Positions 25,164 through 37,862 of a DNA stretch of 64,000 nucleotides are shown one piece after another; the first letter of the stretch is position 1; every line of letters begins with the position of its first letter. This DNA is from Pseudisothecium myosuroides. Lineage: Eukaryota > Streptophyta > Bryopsida > Hypnales > Lembophyllaceae. The stretch covers positions 19,843,296 through 19,907,295 of the forward strand of contig OX637292.1 in the NCBI GenBank assembly GCA_951799445.1, in the 5' to 3' direction. Below the pieces are notes generated by a model. That model was not told the DNA's origin. It did not search any database and saw nothing but the letters and a program-made list of their open reading frames with translations. A program made the translations under genes and the position numbers.

Positions 25164-28100
25164 ATGGAGGAGATTTTGAGCGAGCCGGTGATGCTCGACG
25201 GGAAGCCCACCACGATGACGCTGGACGCCTCCGGGGTGCTGCGATGGCAAGGTGGGGAGAAGAAGCCGTCGGGGCAGCTGGTCGTCGTGAACGACCTAAT
25301 TGGGTTTAGTGGTAGTAGCTCCCATGGATCGAGGATTTTGTTGTACACGTTTATGATGACGGAGTGCGCCTCGGGGTTTTGTGGGAAGGGGGTTGCGCCG
25401 GGACGCAGGCGGAAAGATATGGTCGTGGAGTTTAGCGACGGGGGGAAGCAGAAGGTGTGGTGCGACGCCATTCAACGCGTTCTTGATGAATCGGGTATCG
25501 CCTCAATTTTTTTGAATGTGGTAACGTGCTGCGAATTTAGGTGTAGTACCCGAATGGATCGGAAGTGGCATTTCTTAGTTTGTAGTATGGGACTGTGTTA
25601 TGGGTTTAGTTTTGGTTTATTTGTGGAGGAGCAGTGCAACGTTCGTTACTTGTTCTGGTGTTTCTAAAAATTGTTGGGTGAATCTGAGTTTGATCGTTTT
25701 CTCGGTATGATCAATTGAATTGGTCATTTTATAACCAAGAATTCTTGGTCGTTTAGAGTAAATTGTTTCGGTTCGTGGCAGGGCGACCGAAGAGGCTGCT
25801 TGTGATTGTGAATCCTTTTAGTGGACAGAAGGCCGGAAGGAAAGTCTACACGAGTGTTGTGGAGCCTCTTTTGAAAGCAGCCGGCGTTTCTTATACACTG
25901 CGAGGTGGGATCATTTCCTGTTGTATCACTTTCATCTTGATTTTATGAAGTGCTCCAGCTTGATTTCTTTCAGAATGACCAATTTGATTGATCACATTGT
26001 GAAATATCATAACTAAGAGAAGGTCAGATTTTATGTCACCAGAATCAGTGAAGAACATTGGTCAAAAAGGGAAAGAAAATTGAACAAAAGACAGTCCCCA
26101 TCGAAAATGCAAAAAAAACGGACCTCTTGTTAGACTCTTGGATTATTTTATATGTGGTTTTGATTTTTAGGTGATTTTCATGGAGTTGTGGAAGAGCGTT
26201 CAGATGTTGTTGTATTTGAATTAGTATTCAGAAAAAGAGTGACGTTGGCCCTGAGACATCGTGAAGAAAGAGTTTGTGGGGGTAGTTCTATTAGAGGGTG
26301 CTATTCTTGATTGTTTTCAGACGGGACGCAAGTTATGTCGCTAGTAATATTCTCACCAGGAGCTTGAATGGAACTCTGATTTCAGACACGCAGTACATAC
26401 GCCATGCCAAAGAATTGGCCATGTCAGTCGATCTTTCGCAGTTTGATGGAATAGTTTGCGTCAGTGGAGATGGAGTGCTGGTTGAGGTCTTGAATGGCTT
26501 GCTGGAAAGACCCGATTGGGAGCGTGCTATTAAGATGCCCATTGGCATTATTCCTGCCGGTACTTACCGTCTGTACAAGCTATTAGAAGAAGTTGTGACC
26601 TTGCAATGTATAGCTCCTTTGTCCATGATGAGCAGAAATCAATATTTATTTGTCATTTTTTTATATCCCTTCGCGCTTACTCTATGATTATCTGATTACA
26701 ACATTGTGAAAACAGGGACAGGCAATGGGATGGCGACTTCTGTGTTGGATCATGTAGGGGAGCCTTGTGACGCAGCGAGTGCTACTTTTCTTGTTATCCG
26801 AGGTATCTTGACGTATTCCTTGATGGCTTGTGCTTTAGATGGTTTTCATTTCATTTTTAGGGTGAGCAGTAGGATTGAGTTCACGTACAGGCTCCAACTG
26901 CACGCAACTGAAGATATATTCTGAATGCTTCAATTATCTTCTAGGGCCTGGACGTTTTTGACATCTGTTGTAGATATTCACTCTCCCACCCCTCGTCCAC
27001 TTCATTTGGGCTAGAATCGTGCCTTCTGATACTTGGCATAACATCTACCTCTATCATCAAATTTATATACTATTCTAAGTCTGCGAGTGATCTTCCCAGA
27101 TCAGCCACTCTTGCAAAACAGAGTTATTTCTAAACAGTGTCGGGACCGTTTAAGGCTTTCAATTCTGCTCAGCACTGGCCATGATTCCATGTGTAATGGC
27201 TGTGTATTTGCTCGCAATCTTTAAGCAATGTTTTTCGCTTTCTTCAGTTGTGTGGGTTCATAATTGACTGAACCAAGGTGCATGGCAGGGCAGACGCAGC
27301 CGCTTGATGTTGCTACTGCAAAGCAGTCAAATGTCAAGTTTCACCTCATTCTGATGCTGGCATGGGGTACACTCTATAACCCGCTGATAGCATTTTTGTG
27401 TCTCCGTATGCTCTGAAAGGCTGTGTCAAAGACTCACATCTTCCAGCACTTTAGCAGTCCGCTGATAGCTTCTTTTGGCCACCGTGGTTGTGGTAGGACT
27501 TGTTGCGGATGTGGATATCGAATCGGAAAGATTGAGGTGGATGGGTGCCTTACGTCTGGACGTTTATGTATGTGATTTCAGTGTTTACCCGTAGTGCCTT
27601 AACTTAAAATAGGAAGCTTATAGCCAATTATGGTAACTTACAAAACATTTGTTTGCCGTGTAGGGCATGATTTCGTTTTTCCATCGGTATATATTGTTAC
27701 CTCCCTTAAAACTTCTCGAATGATTCATTTTAACTCCTATAGATATGGAAGTGATCACTTTCTGTCATTTAGGCACTTTGAGGTTAATTCTTAAGTGTCT
27801 GAACTAAAAATATAAAGTTTACTTTGAAAGACAATCGTCAATCAGAGTACCTTCAAAATTGCCCCTATTGTTAGAAAATGTAGGACATGATTGCTTTTGC
27901 AGCGTCCTATATGGTAGATTTCATTTTAACTCCTAGTACGATCTTTGGCCTTTAAGCAGTTTTCGGGTATATTGTCATAGAGGTATGCATTTCCATATTC
28001 TGGTGTTTTCTTTTCTGACTGTTTCCTTTGTTCATGGATGCTTTCATGCGGTCAGTCTAATATAACTGTATGTTGCATGCAGACACTGATGAGAATCTGC

Positions 28101-29514
28101 AACCTGCGGAAATATACTGGACACATTTACTACGTCCCAGCGCCTGGATATGAAGGCACAGGGACCCCGTTCCATGGGGAGCTTGAGACAACCACGTTGT
28201 TGAAATCTAGTGACTCTGATGACAGTGGTAATAAAAGCCTGCTAAGGAAAAATGGGTACTCTGGAACTCTGCAGACGAACTCTTCCCAATGGCGTGACAT
28301 GGAAGGTCCCTTCATCCTCATTTGGCTGAACAATGTGCCATTCTCTGGAGAGGCTTTGAAATCAGCCCCGAATGCCAAGGTATCCTCGTCACTCTCCAAG
28401 CCATCTTCTTCTGGCCATGTTTACGTGCAGTTTATGACCGTGGCATTCTGAATCCATTGAAGCATTGCAACCTTTCTTTTTATGTTAAGAACTCCGGAAA
28501 TTATGTCTGTTGTTTTGAGTGATGCTGGCGGGACTTTAATTTACTCACAAGAGTGATAAATCTTATGCTGAAGTGGTAGTCACTGCTTGTAATTGAGTGC
28601 TATGTGAGCCAAGCCTTTCTGGAGGTCTTCATGTAGGGTTAGCCACTCCATCTTGTGATCCTATCAATGTAAGGCAATGGAGACTTGGGCTTAGGCCCTC
28701 CTGCATTGTTTCCTTACAATGAAGCCACTCAACGGAGTGACTTACCCTACACAAATGTTTACACTTCAGTAACAAGGTAGTTTTCCTTCGTGATCCCGCA
28801 ACCACTCATATGGACCAATGTGTGTCTAAGTTTGCTTCATATTCTTTTATTCTTACATCCCTCAACTTTCCTCTTGATGTATCTTTATATAAAAAATGAG
28901 AGAATGGGTATTATCCAAGGTGTCATAGGCCCTCTGTAAAGAGTGCTACGACTGGCAGTTGTTTTAGTGGTGCTTTCCTGGTTCTCTCTCAGTATTTCTG
29001 GAGTCCTTAAGACTTGGCAAATCGTTTATTAGGCCTAATCTTCTGCATATATGGCATTGCAGTTTTCAGACGGATGTTTAGACTTGATCATTATGAAGGA
29101 TTGTCCTCGCTGGACTTTGTTAAATTTACTTCTTAAAGTACAAACTGGAGGACACATCAAGTCGAAGTATGTGGAGTATATCAAGGTAAGATGGACATAA
29201 CTCTGCCGAACAACAGAGTCTTCGTCATTCCTTGCTTGCTTTTTTTAATGAATTTTGAGTATGTTGGTCAGTTGCAAAAGTTTCTCCTCCTTCTTCTAAC
29301 TTTGTTTTTGCGGAAATAGGTGAAGGCATTTCGACTAGACCCTGCTGGCCAGTATGGAAGTGATATTCAAGGTGGATACATTGACATTGATGGTGAGATT
29401 CTTGCACGTGGCAGAGGCTCAGTTGGTGATGCAAGCAATGATCTCATGGAATATGGACCTCCAGTAGAGGTTACAGTTGAACAAGGGCTGGCTACAATCT
29501 TTTGTCCTCCTTGA
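25164..29514 (+). CDS. SPHK: Sphingosine (long-chain base) kinase
   Basis: Phosphorylates sphingoid long-chain bases with ATP. Nine exons join with conserved GT-AG sites and matching phases: 25,164-25,494; 25,782-25,904; 26,386-26,559; 26,716-26,802; 27,289-27,366; 27,497-27,567; 28,083-28,379; 29,063-29,185; 29,320-29,514. They give an intact protein of 492 aa, close to the ~485 aa usual in plants. The diacylglycerol-kinase-type catalytic domain begins near residue 116 (LLVIVNPFSGQKAG). The nucleotide-binding loop is SGDG at 178-181, followed by PAGTGNGMA around 208-216. WGLVADVDIES at 264-274 holds the acidic residues of the lipid-binding region. DIDGE at 450-454 is the C-terminal conserved motif. 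The start sits in a GCCATGG context. The first 110 residues form the variable N-terminal region. No signal peptide or membrane segment is seen. The family assignment is secure; the paralogue number is not. Confidence 0.95.
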
Positions 29515-30171
29515 CAAAAACTGCTATGCTTGGGTTTGGGTTTGCCTCCACACAGTAAATTATGTAATTTTATATAGCTCACCTTCAGCAAGCTTAACTT
29601 GTGAAGTGGAGACATGGTTCACTATTGATATTGATTAAGAATAGGATAGACTGAAAAAGGAAACATCTAACGGACAACCTACTGATGTGTTCAATCGAAA
29701 CTCGCACCCCTGTGCCTAAGTTGGTGCTACTTTGGTGAAAGAATCAAATTGACCTCAGGGCAAATTATTTGAAGCTGGAGGAAGTAGCAGTGAAATGCAA
29801 ATAACATTCTTTAGTCTTTTGGTAAGCCTACACTTTTCAGTATATCTTTGTATAGATATAATGAAAAATATGCAAAAATTCAACAGAAAGAATTCAGGTG
29901 CTAAAGGGTTAACTTTGGTTGGCTTCCTAGTTTTATAGAGCTTTTATTTGCTCTTTATTAACCCTCAAACGATGAGAGGACATTTTGTGTCCTTCGAATG
30001 ATTTCAAGAGGGTTTGTAGGATGGAAAAAAATAATTTTTCATCCAACTTTTAGGGGAGGTGCTTGAGTACATTTTAAGTGAATAATATTGAATTATATTC
30101 CCTCATTATTGTATTATGCCCTCACTATTGGTTTTTCAAAAGAAAAAGACGTTTAATCCATGGATCACCCT
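29515..30171. other. 3' flank of kinase gene, no further gene
   Basis: The kinase 3' untranslated region should lie in the first few hundred bases, but no unambiguous polyadenylation signal was picked out. Beyond it the sequence is AT-rich and non-coding up to the TTAA repeat at 30,172. Confidence 0.4.
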
Positions 30172-31104
30172 TAACCCCTAAAGGCCCCGTTGTCCCTTCA
30201 GGGTATAAATGCGTTTTTGGGTAGGTACCTATGGGCTGAAATTGTGTTCTAATTTTTTGAATTTTTTTTTGAAGATAGAAAAACTGATAAGCTTTGTGGG
30301 AATATAACTTTTTTCTCAATCAGTGCCCGGGAAAAAAAGTTATGACCAAATAAGCTCAAAATAGGGGACGGGGGGCAGTCCGGGCAGCAAAAAAAAATTG
30401 GACAAAAATTAGAAATTTTTTTCTTAATATTTTTTTTCTCATAGATTATATTTTTGTCTATCTGGAAAGCTTTGATTCATTTCATTTGGATATGTTATGA
30501 GAAAGTAATGGACATTCTTGTTTTTCGCGCAGCTTGAGCATCTTCTTGAAAAAAATAACTTGTAGGACTCATTTCTGAATGCGATTTTTCAAATTTTTTT
30601 TTTTGGAATGGTTTAGTTTATTTGCTAGAACAATCTCACCATTGGGATTAGTGCATTTTAATTCCATCTAAGAGATATTAATAAATTAGATTTTCCTTCT
30701 ATCTCGTACCTACTTCTACTTAACAATTTTTTTAAGGATGAAAATTAAGTTTTTTTGAGTTTCTTTTTTTTTCCTAGACTCTCAACTCAATTCTCCACTA
30801 TAAAGATTTAAAGCTCAAAACACTGTAGTGCAAAAATTTTAAGTTAAAAATGTTTAAAGTCAAAAAATCTAGTCCCACAATGTGCTGAAAAACTTGTTTT
30901 TTCCACTTTAAACGCAGATATCTTGCAATCTGTGCGGTCAAAATTTCTGAATTTTTTTTCACATATTCTCATACCAATTAGGTGTAAGATCCTACGGTTA
31001 GATGTGAAAAAAAAAAATTTGAAATTTTTTTTACTTTTTGCTATAGAAATGGCAGTTTTGAGTGTTTTTTGGCAGAAAAAAGGCCTTGGGCCTTTAGGGG
31101 TTAA
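30172..31104 (-). mobile_element. TTAA-flanked repeat, copy 4 (piggyBac-like)
   Basis: Full-length copy in the opposite orientation to those at 11.8 and 13.3 kb. Its ends are TTAA-CCCCTAAAGGCCC and GGGCCTTTAGGGG-TTAA, the cleanest terminal repeats of the family in this window. Its length (933 bp) matches the other full copies (943 and 922 bp). The interior is non-coding and aligns as the reverse complement of copy 1. Confidence 0.7.
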
Positions 31105-31446
31105 AGTGTGTCTTGGCCAATTCAATTGGTCTATAATATGGATGTAAATTTTAGGTATAAAAATTATATTTTTTGAATTTGTGCTCAACTAATGAAGTGA
31201 AGTTTGTTGTGTAGTTTCTACTCCAAGTGGAAAATTCTTAAAAAATTTAGAATTCAATATTTTATTGCAACTTGAAGATTGGGCCTATAACCATGGCTTG
31301 TTGATTTTATAAATTTATAATGACTAGGTAACTTTGGTTTATACCATGATGTAATACACTATATTATATACCAATGGTTAAAATCTCAGATTTTTTGAGC
31401 ATGTTTTGTATTTGTTATGAGTTTTATTTATTTATTCTTGAAAAAA

Positions 31447-32185
31447 ATAAATCCTAAATGACCAAAGCATTTCTAGCTTGAAAAACATTCAAAACTACCA
31501 TGTCTACTACATTCAACCAAGAAACCAAAAAAAAAACATTTTTTTTAGAATCTAACCATAGGATCTTGTACTTCACTTGTCTTTAATCATGTGGTAAAAA
31601 AATTATGAAGTTTAACCATACCGATGGGAAGATACCAGAATTCAAAGTTTGAAAAAAAAAATTTGAACTGTAGCTTGTAATTTCAGATGACATTGACTGA
31701 CATTTGTGGAATTTTTTTGCAATACGGACTATGAATTTAAATTTTTTATGTTGAATATTTGAATTGAGAGTTGGAAATTTAAAAAACAAAAACAAAAAAA
31801 CCACTTGATTTTTATTCATTTAAAATTTGTTGAATAGAAGTAGGTTCGAGATTGAACAAAACACTAAATTATTAATAGCTCTCAGATGGAATTGAAACAC
31901 CATAATTCCAATGGTGAGATTGTTCTTGCAAACAAATTTAACCCTATCAAAAAAGAAACTGAAAAATTTGAAAAATTTCATTCAAAAATGAATGCTATAA
32001 GTGGTTTTTTCAAGAAGATGCTTAGATTGCCCAAAATAAGAATTATATTTTCAGAAAGCTAATTAATCTAATTTCTTATCTTCAATAAAAAAAATTTCAA
32101 AAAATTATGTCAAAAATTCAGGTCACATGAGCCTGCCCAAAATTCCAAGTGTCCCCCGAGGGAACTTTGGTCCTTTAGGGGTTAA
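31447..32185 (+). mobile_element. TTAA-flanked repeat, copy 5 (diverged, shortened)
   Basis: Begins TAAATCCTAAATGACC and ends GGTCCTTTAGGGG-TTAA, after the conserved GTCCCCCGAGGGA block. The interior is recognisably the same family (ATCTAACCATAGGATCTT; AATGGTGAGATTGTTCTTGC) but more diverged and about 200 bp shorter than the full copies. Confidence 0.55.
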
Positions 32186-34598
32186 TAGTAATTTCAAATT
32201 TTCAGGAAAAAAATTGAAATTTTTATGGCTCATAAAAGACATGTGATTTCATTTTTGAAATATAAAATATAAAATTTCACTCATATATAATTGACATGGC
32301 ACTTCTTCAATGCTCATATTATATAAGTAATATGGGGAGACATAGTAGCTTTAGTGAGGTTAAGCGAGTTGGGGGAAGATTTATTTATACCTTTGGATGA
32401 GTCAGTGTAAGATTCTTCAACAAATTTGGTCAATGCTTGCGTACATATACAAAATTTGCAATTCAAAATCCAACTTTCTTAACTCCTAAAGGTCTCAAGA
32501 TATTTCAATAATTAATAAATTGCATAGATTTGTTAGTTTGAAATAAAAAATTCTAACTACATTAAATTTTAAGTGGCTAAAATCATTAATTCTATCCATT
32601 GTACTCTTTTTAGACACTTCAAATTTTAGGAGTATAGCAAATTGCAATGTCCACATAGGCTACAATGACTTGTTGAGTTTTGTATGGCAACCTCTTTTTC
32701 ATTATAATTAACCTTTAATCCCTAGAGTTCTTTTAAAATTGAATAGGATTTTGGATATTTGAGGCACTTAAAGTGAAGTATCAAATGTTTTTACTCATTA
32801 TTTTCTTTAGATTAGGGAATGAGATGAACTTAAAAAAATTCTAATTTTTGTGAAGATCCAATGGTTGAAGAAAAAATTATATACTTATGTCTTGCTTGGA
32901 CCAAATTTTGAGTATAGGAAATAGAGACTCATTTTTCGTTTAAAATTTGAATATTTCTCCTTAATTTGAATCTCCATTCAAGCCAAAAGTCTCTAGCCTT
33001 TGCTTGCAAAAGAAACTTGAATTATGGACCTCAAAAGCTTAGCAAAGCTATATTGCCAAAATTAGTCTTAGAAAAAATATTTTGCTCCATTTGCCGGTAC
33101 ACTCATTTCTCACATATACATTGCCTTTAAATCTTGGGTTTCTTATTTTGGCCCTAATACTAGTAAAAAAATAGGATTTAGTAGATAGAAATTCTAAAGA
33201 CGAAAAAAAATTATAGCCCTTTTTTAGAACTGATGTTGTTTGACAACTTTAAGAATATTTTCCAAATTTTGACACAGGAAAATTTAAAGATAAAAAGACA
33301 AAGCCAATGTTGGTGACATCAAACTCAATATCTTATTCTTTGCATGTTTTAACCCCTAAACACCTTAATCCTTTTTTGAATTTTTGCATATTTTAGCTTA
33401 TATCTTTGTGTAGAAATATCATTTACCGGAATTTCATGAATGTGGTTGTTAAGGAAGGTTGTCTTTTCTAGATTCAAGTATTACATTGAATGAATGAGAA
33501 GTTGGTTAGACTACAGAGTGCCTTGAAGCCCTCCATTCATCATCCAGAATATGGACGTCGGAGCGCTTTAGGGTTAATCAAATTTTAATTTTGCAACTAT
33601 ATTTCATTTCATTTTTCACAAATGCAATCATTCAAAATTTCTAATTTTTTTTCAAAAAATGGTGAAAAAAATGAAATATTAAATGTAAAAAATATTTTTT
33701 AAATAAAAATTTAACATTAAATTTTAGTATTTTGTAAAATATTATGGTGTAAACCAAATTTTTGTATCATTATATAATTAAAGAATCAAGAGATCATGAT
33801 TATTAGACCAATGCTCAAATTTGTGTTTAAATTGTAATAATATATTCAATTTTATGAGGTTTTCAACTTTTCAAATTGATGTTGAAATAAGACTTGATAA
33901 GCTTCATTTTGTTAGTTGGACTCAAATTCAAACCAAAGGATTTTCAGGTTTTAACTTAAGATCACTAATAGGAAAAAGTTTAAAATTTTCAAAAATTGCT
34001 ACTACAAGACCCCCCTTCTTATTGTTCTAGATTTAAAAAAAAATCAAACCTAAAAGTGACTTTACAACTTTGTAACACTATGGACAAGCAAGAAAAAGTG
34101 ATGAATAATTCTTTTACATTGGCATATATTTATATAGAAAATAAAGAGGTCTTGTAACTTTTAGAGGCACCTTGATTTAATTATTAGTTTTCAAAGATGA
34201 AAATTGTTAAAGGCTATAAGCGTAACCTTGATGAATCCAAAATCCATTTGTTGTATGAAAGAAAATGATAGTCATAGTATCAAAATATTGCCATAGGAAG
34301 AAAATATATTGAAGGTTCACTAAAGACAATGTCCAAATAAAGCATTTCTCCTCAATACCATAGATAGTCTTTTACTCCCCCTTGTCATTGCCCTTTTTCT
34401 ATTCACTATTTTGGATATTGTGCTTATTCACTTTTTATTACAAAGAAAGAGTCAAAACCTCCATTAAAATATAATACCAAGTAAACATTTACATGGTTTC
34501 AAAAATGCAAACAAACTAGCGCTGATAGTAAGAGATGTACAATAGTTCCAAAAACTTGTCAATGTGTTTGCATTGTAGAAATTTAAAATGAATTCAAA

Positions 34599-34642
<44 letters not shown>

Positions 34643-35330
34643 TATTTTGCAATGTCCAATTGAATGAATGAATATTCAATGCATCTCTAATTGCAAAAAG
34701 TCACCTAAGTAATTGTGAGATATAACTTTTAAAATGATAATTGCTTATATTTTGCAATGTCTTGAAAATCTACCCTAAAAAAGAATTTGTGACTTTTTAA
34801 ATTGAATGTGCCCCCCAAATGTTATCATACAAGATAAATGATTTTGACTATTTACTGTAATATTATTTTTAATAATAAAACAAATAATTTTGGTCAATTT
34901 TCAAACTTTCAGTTTATATATTGATTTTAAGAATATCAATTTTGGAATTTGGATATCTAAGTCTACTAAAAATTCTTGGCCGATTTACTTGTATTTTATC
35001 TTTAGAAAGAAATTGGCCTATTTACTTGTATATGGATTTCATGGTTAAATTAGCAATCCTTTAAAGGATTATGATATTGTTAGAATGACTAAGAAAGCAT
35101 GGCTCACAATTGTGCTACATCATATTGACATTGTTTGTGTCGTATCCCCACTTCTATAATATTGTTGATTTACATGACCAATTAGCGACTAGTTTAGATG
35201 GCCACATTAACGGAAGGAATTATCATTAGTTTGGATTGCCAAATGAGAAAAAATGATAAGATTCTCCAACAACTATCAGATTTATGAATCCTTGGTAGGA
35301 ATATTTCAACGCCCTTAGTGCTCAAGGATG
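32186..35330. other. Gene-free AT-rich region
   Basis: No supportable gene. Apart from the short TTAA element at 33.35 kb, the only clear structure is an (AT)n microsatellite at about 34,603-34,635. Near 32,478 TTAACTCCTAAAGGTC resembles a left end of the TTAA family without a convincing right end. Confidence 0.5.
33349..33577. mobile_element. Short TTAA/CCCCTAAA element
   Basis: The 229-bp segment starts TTAA-CCCCTAAACACC and ends GCGCTTTAGGG-TTAA. It has the same outer TTAA and the same CCCCTAAA terminus as the 0.93-kb family, but a different interior. It may be a separate miniature family mobilised by the same ends, or a chance arrangement of short motifs. Confidence 0.45.
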
Positions 35331-35334
35331 AATG

Positions 35335-35995
35335 GGATTAGACGTTGAATTTGGACCTCAATGTTAATTTTGAGTTTGGTGTTGATGATGATATATAAGA
35401 TATTATACTATTTGCATCCAAGAAATTAGGAAAAACCAATGAGAAAACTGCATTTGAAGTTGGACAACCTCTATCTTGTATTGCATTTAGTTTAGATTTT
35501 GCAACCTTAGCAAATATCAAGTCGTACAACCTCTTTCCTATACAATATGTAGTTTAAATTTTGTAGTCCTGACAAGTTAATATTAAGTCATACAACCTCT
35601 TCCTTATATTATATATAGATTAGGATCTATAGCCCTGACAAGCCAATATTAAGTCATATAACCTTTGACTACCTTATACTGCATGTAGTTTAGATTTTGT
35701 TGTCTTAGCAAATATCAAGTCATATAACCTCTTCCTTGTACTATATGTAGATTAGATTTTATAGCCTGACAAACCACTATCAAGTTATACAACCTCTTTC
35801 TTGTAATCCATGTAGGTCAAATCATGTGGCCTTGATAAATATCAATTCATACAACCTCTTCCTTCTACTGCATGTAGTTTAGATTCTATAGCCTTATTGG
35901 CTTAAATCAAGATTACTTAAAACAACATTGGATTGATATTAGTACTTTGGTTGGTAAATTTGATGAGATTGATGAGGATAATTTATGTCTCCTTT
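35335..35995 (+). pseudogene. Decayed coding-like repeat with tandem expansion
   Basis: Start and end blocks align with the open frame at 48,098-48,436: GACGTTGAATTTGGACCTCA versus GATATTGAATTTGACCTCAA at the start, and GATATTAGTACTTTGGTTGG versus GATACTAGTACTTTGGTTAG at the end. Between them a segment present once at 48.2 kb (starting CAGCTTCTACC) appears here about seven times (35,465-35,900), at a period of 62-66 bp. Frame breaks and stops rule out a functional protein. The family was not recognised. Confidence 0.5.
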
Positions 35996-36469
35996 CTTAG
36001 TTTGGTCTTAATTAACAATTATCTCTAATTCATTATTTGACTAAAGTTTACTATAGGTAGTCAATTATTTAAAATACTTTTATGATAGTTTGTTCATAAT
36101 GACCTTGTATGAATATACATTACTTACAATCAAGTACAATGAACATACTTTCAACCTCTAAAAATGTTAACCCCTTTGTCCTAAAATAAATCCGCGGTTT
36201 CTTAGAAAACGCTAAATTAACACGTACGGTGCTCTTATTTGCATGGGAATGTATAGTTCTTGTAGCTTTTTATCAATTCCAGTAGGAGTGAAAGTTTTGA
36301 AGTTCAAAGTCAAGTAGAACATGTCAATTTTCTCCAATTTTGCAACTAGCTCTAATGCAATGAATTCCAATCATTTTGCTATTTACTTTGGTATAACATT
36401 GAACTTCAATGTGATCCTATGCTTTCAACTTTAAGGGATTTCCATGATTCAACTTAGAGGATTTGGAGT

Positions 36470-37120
36470 TAGTCAACTTTGATGAATAGTTGTTAGTGAA
36501 CTTCTATTATAAAATTGCTATCAAAACTTGTGATTCAACTTCAATCAACTGTTGTTAGTGAACTCCTAATATAAAATTCCTATCAAAACTTATGATTTGA
36601 CTTCGTCCAACTATTGTCAATGAACTCCTATTATGAAACTACTATGAGAACTTATGATTTGACTTTGATGAACTCCTATTATAAAACTGCTATCAGAATT
36701 TATGATTCGACTTTGTCCAACTATTGTCAGTGAATTCCTAACATGAAACTACTATGAGAACTTGTGACTTGACTTCACCCAACTATTGTCAAATGAAGTC
36801 CTATTATGAAAGTACTATTAAAATTTGTGATTTGACTTTGATCAATTATTGTTAATGAATACCTATCATGAAACTGCTATCAGAACTTGTAATTTGACTT
36901 CAATCAACTATTGTCAATGAACTCCTATCATGATACTGCTATCAAAACTTGTGATTTGACTTCACCCAACTATTGCTACTGAACTCCTATCATGAAACTA
37001 CTATTAAACGTTGTGATTCTATATAAACTTTGATCAATTGTTGTCAATGAACTCTTATAGTCCTATCATGAAACTGCTATCATAATTTGAGATTCAACTA
37101 CGATCAACTTTTGTGATTCT
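36470..37120. repeat. ~62-bp tandem array
   Basis: About ten diverged units contain CTTGTGATTTGACTT, CAACTATTGTCAATGAACTCCTA and TATCATGAAACTGCTATCA in that order. Adjacent units begin roughly 62 bp apart (for example near 36,526, 36,588 and 36,649). Non-coding in all frames. Confidence 0.8.
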
Positions 37121-37640
37121 ATAGCGATCTAGTCTAGTGAATCAACTCTGATCAACTTTGACACTGATCTAAGTTTGATCATAGACAACATCAAGCTATC
37201 CCAGTGTTTCATTTCTGTCAATCATTGAAATATCAAATTTAATTTGAGACAAGCAATATTCAGAAACCATGGCACTTGAGATTCAACTACGATCAACTCT
37301 TGTGATTCAGTCGTGATCTAGTCGAGTGATTCAACTTTACTCAACTTCGACACTGATCCAAGTTCGATCATAGATACCATCAAGCTATCCTAGTATTTCA
37401 TTTCTGTCAATCATCGAAACATTGAATTTAATTTGGGACAAACAATATTCAGAAACCATGGCACTTGAAATTCAACTACAATCAACTCTTGTAATTCAAC
37501 TGCGATCTAGTCCAGTGATTCAACTTTGATCAACTTCAACACTGATCCAAATTCAATCACAGACACCATCAAGCTGTCCCAATGTTTCATTTTTGTCAAT
37601 CATTGAAACATCGAATTTAATTTGGGACAAGCAAATATTT
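37087..37640. repeat. 189-bp tandem repeat, three units
   Basis: The block GATTCAACTACGATCAACT recurs at 37,091 and 37,280 and, with small changes, at 37,469, exactly 189 bp apart each time. Units also share ATCATAGACAxCATCAAGCT and AGCAATATTCAGAAACCATG. The array adjoins the 62-bp array (whose units also contain GATCAACT) and stops just before the Emigrant-like element. Confidence 0.88.
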
Positions 37641-37676
37641 GGAAACCATAAGTCTTTTTCAGAATTAGAGGGAGTA

Positions 37677-37862
37677 CAGTAGAACCTCTCTAAGTTGATC
37701 CTCTCTAAGTTGATAAACCTCTGTAAACTAATCATGTCAGACCGATCCTGGACTGGGCCACATAACAAAGGCTGTGACTAAAAATGACCTCCTCTAAGTC
37801 AATAAACCTCTATAAACCAATCTATCAGGTCCGGGACCAGTCAACTTAGAGAGGTTCTACTG
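37677..37862. mobile_element. Emigrant/pogo-like MITE
   Basis: The 186-bp element has inverted ends CAGTAGAACCTCTCTAAGTT and AACTTAGAGAGGTTCTACTG. It is flanked by TA on both sides (37,675-37,676 and 37,863-37,864). CAGTxxAACCTCTxTAA ends with a TA target duplication are characteristic of Emigrant/Lemi1, the pogo branch of Tc1/mariner in plants. Secondary copies of AAACCTCTxTAAA lie inside. It sits about 620 bp upstream of the Kelch-phosphatase start codon and carries no transposase. Confidence 0.85.

Noticed and set aside
26298..26385. Extension of kinase exon 3 upstream to 26,298 or 26,321
   Set aside because: The phase does not match exon 2 and the extra residues do not resemble the family; the acceptor at 26,385 restores the phase and the expected DTQYIRHAKEL start.
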